This document shows positions 63,810 to 64,000 of a DNA stretch of 64,000 nucleotides, one piece after another (within the stretch, counting starts at the first letter, position 1; each line of letters opens with the position of its first letter). Origin of the DNA: Limnohabitans sp. 2KL-17 (lineage in GTDB: Bacteria > Pseudomonadota > Gammaproteobacteria > Burkholderiales > Burkholderiaceae_C). The notes under the pieces are model-generated. The model saw only the letters and a program-made list of their open reading frames with translations. It made no database searches and was not told where the DNA came from. The stretch lies in assembly GCF_003063415.1 (NCBI RefSeq), contig NZ_NESK01000013.1, forward strand, positions 38,048-102,047, read 5' to 3'. Position numbers and translations under genes: made by a program.

Positions 63810-64000
63810 TGTTGCCGCCGATCTAATATTGACCACCTGTGCCGATTGAATTTTGACCAGGGGCTTGAGCCAGCTTTGATGTCCGCTGGCTGTGGATAAC
63901 TATAAGTTCAATTGTCGTCCTGCAGCTCCTTTCTCTCCGTTTTTCTTGTCTGCTCTCGCGCTTTGATTCGACCCCTCGCCTCATTGGAGCTGTGCCTGAA
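63810..64000. mobile_element. possible terminal part of an IS21-type insertion sequence
   Basis: From TGTTGCC at 63810 there is no open reading frame of any length I can support, and TTGACCA occurs twice 24 bases apart (63829-63835 and 63853-63859), like the multiple TTGACC-type subrepeats of IS21 ends. The boundary matches the truncation of the DUF3427 remnant. No istA/istB coding sequence is inside the window, so this is inference. Confidence 0.4.

Overview
The window is a gene-dense, GC-rich bacterial chromosome segment that contains the replication origin neighbourhood: rpmH-rnpA-yidD-yidC and mnmE on the minus strand, facing dnaA-dnaN-gyrB on the plus strand. Several traits point to a betaproteobacterium of the order Burkholderiales, most likely family Comamonadaceae: the metX-metW pair, kdsD-kdsC-lptC, several orphan Bug-type (TctC) periplasmic binding proteins, an AmgK-type sugar kinase, and the rpmH/dnaA gene order. 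The family-level assignment is inference from gene content, not a phylogeny.

Layout. 0-6 kb: cell-wall sugar kinase (cut by the window edge), rsmE, an MFS transporter, a lysophospholipase-like hydrolase, an M20 peptidase and a MobA-like nucleotidyltransferase. 6-11.7 kb: a minus-strand tetronate (threonate/erythronate) operon, Bug binding protein-ltnD-otnK-otnC-otnI-tauE, taking a four-carbon sugar acid to dihydroxyacetone phosphate and CO2. 12-17 kb: a frameshifted lipoprotein methyltransferase, an SDR, a NIPSNAP protein, argE, a second orphan Bug protein and a universal stress protein. 17-20.7 kb: an extradiol-dioxygenase/cytochrome b561/two-YceI operon divergent from a LysR regulator whose start abuts a perfect palindrome. 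20.8-25.2 kb: aldehyde dehydrogenase, pyroglutamyl peptidase, cytochrome c, two uncharacterised proteins and a lipocalin. 25.2-31.6 kb: a catabolic island (SDR, isocitrate-lyase-family enzyme, Bug protein, GntR regulator, flavin monooxygenase, a DUF2783-like small protein, VOC protein). 31.6-37.1 kb: an unbroken minus-strand run metX-metW-MFS-AMP phosphorylase-like-short PRPP synthetase. 37.3-46 kb: formate/nitrite channel, GDT1-type manganese exporter, ammonium channel, an RRM/glycine-rich RNA-binding protein with a 20-unit GGT tract, kdsD-kdsC-lptC, a KefB-type antiporter and a cupin protein. 46-50.7 kb: a complete branched-chain amino-acid-type ABC importer. 50.8-61.7 kb: fatty acid desaturase, then the origin region. 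61.7-64 kb: a HipBA toxin-antitoxin pair with a visible operator, a DUF3427 gene remnant, and what looks like the end of an IS21-type insertion sequence.

Most operons have 1-4 nt overlaps or short gaps, and most genes look intact; the two damaged genes are the lipoprotein methyltransferase (one-base shift near 12,292) and the DUF3427 remnant. The observations most worth following are an intrinsic terminator with a competing pairing in the leader of metX, the AMP phosphorylase-like/PRPP synthetase pair, the GGT microsatellite inside the RNA-binding protein, the flavin-monooxygenase island with its GntR operator, and the HipBA/IS boundary close to the origin genes. I see no CRISPR array, no tRNA or rRNA gene and no phage.
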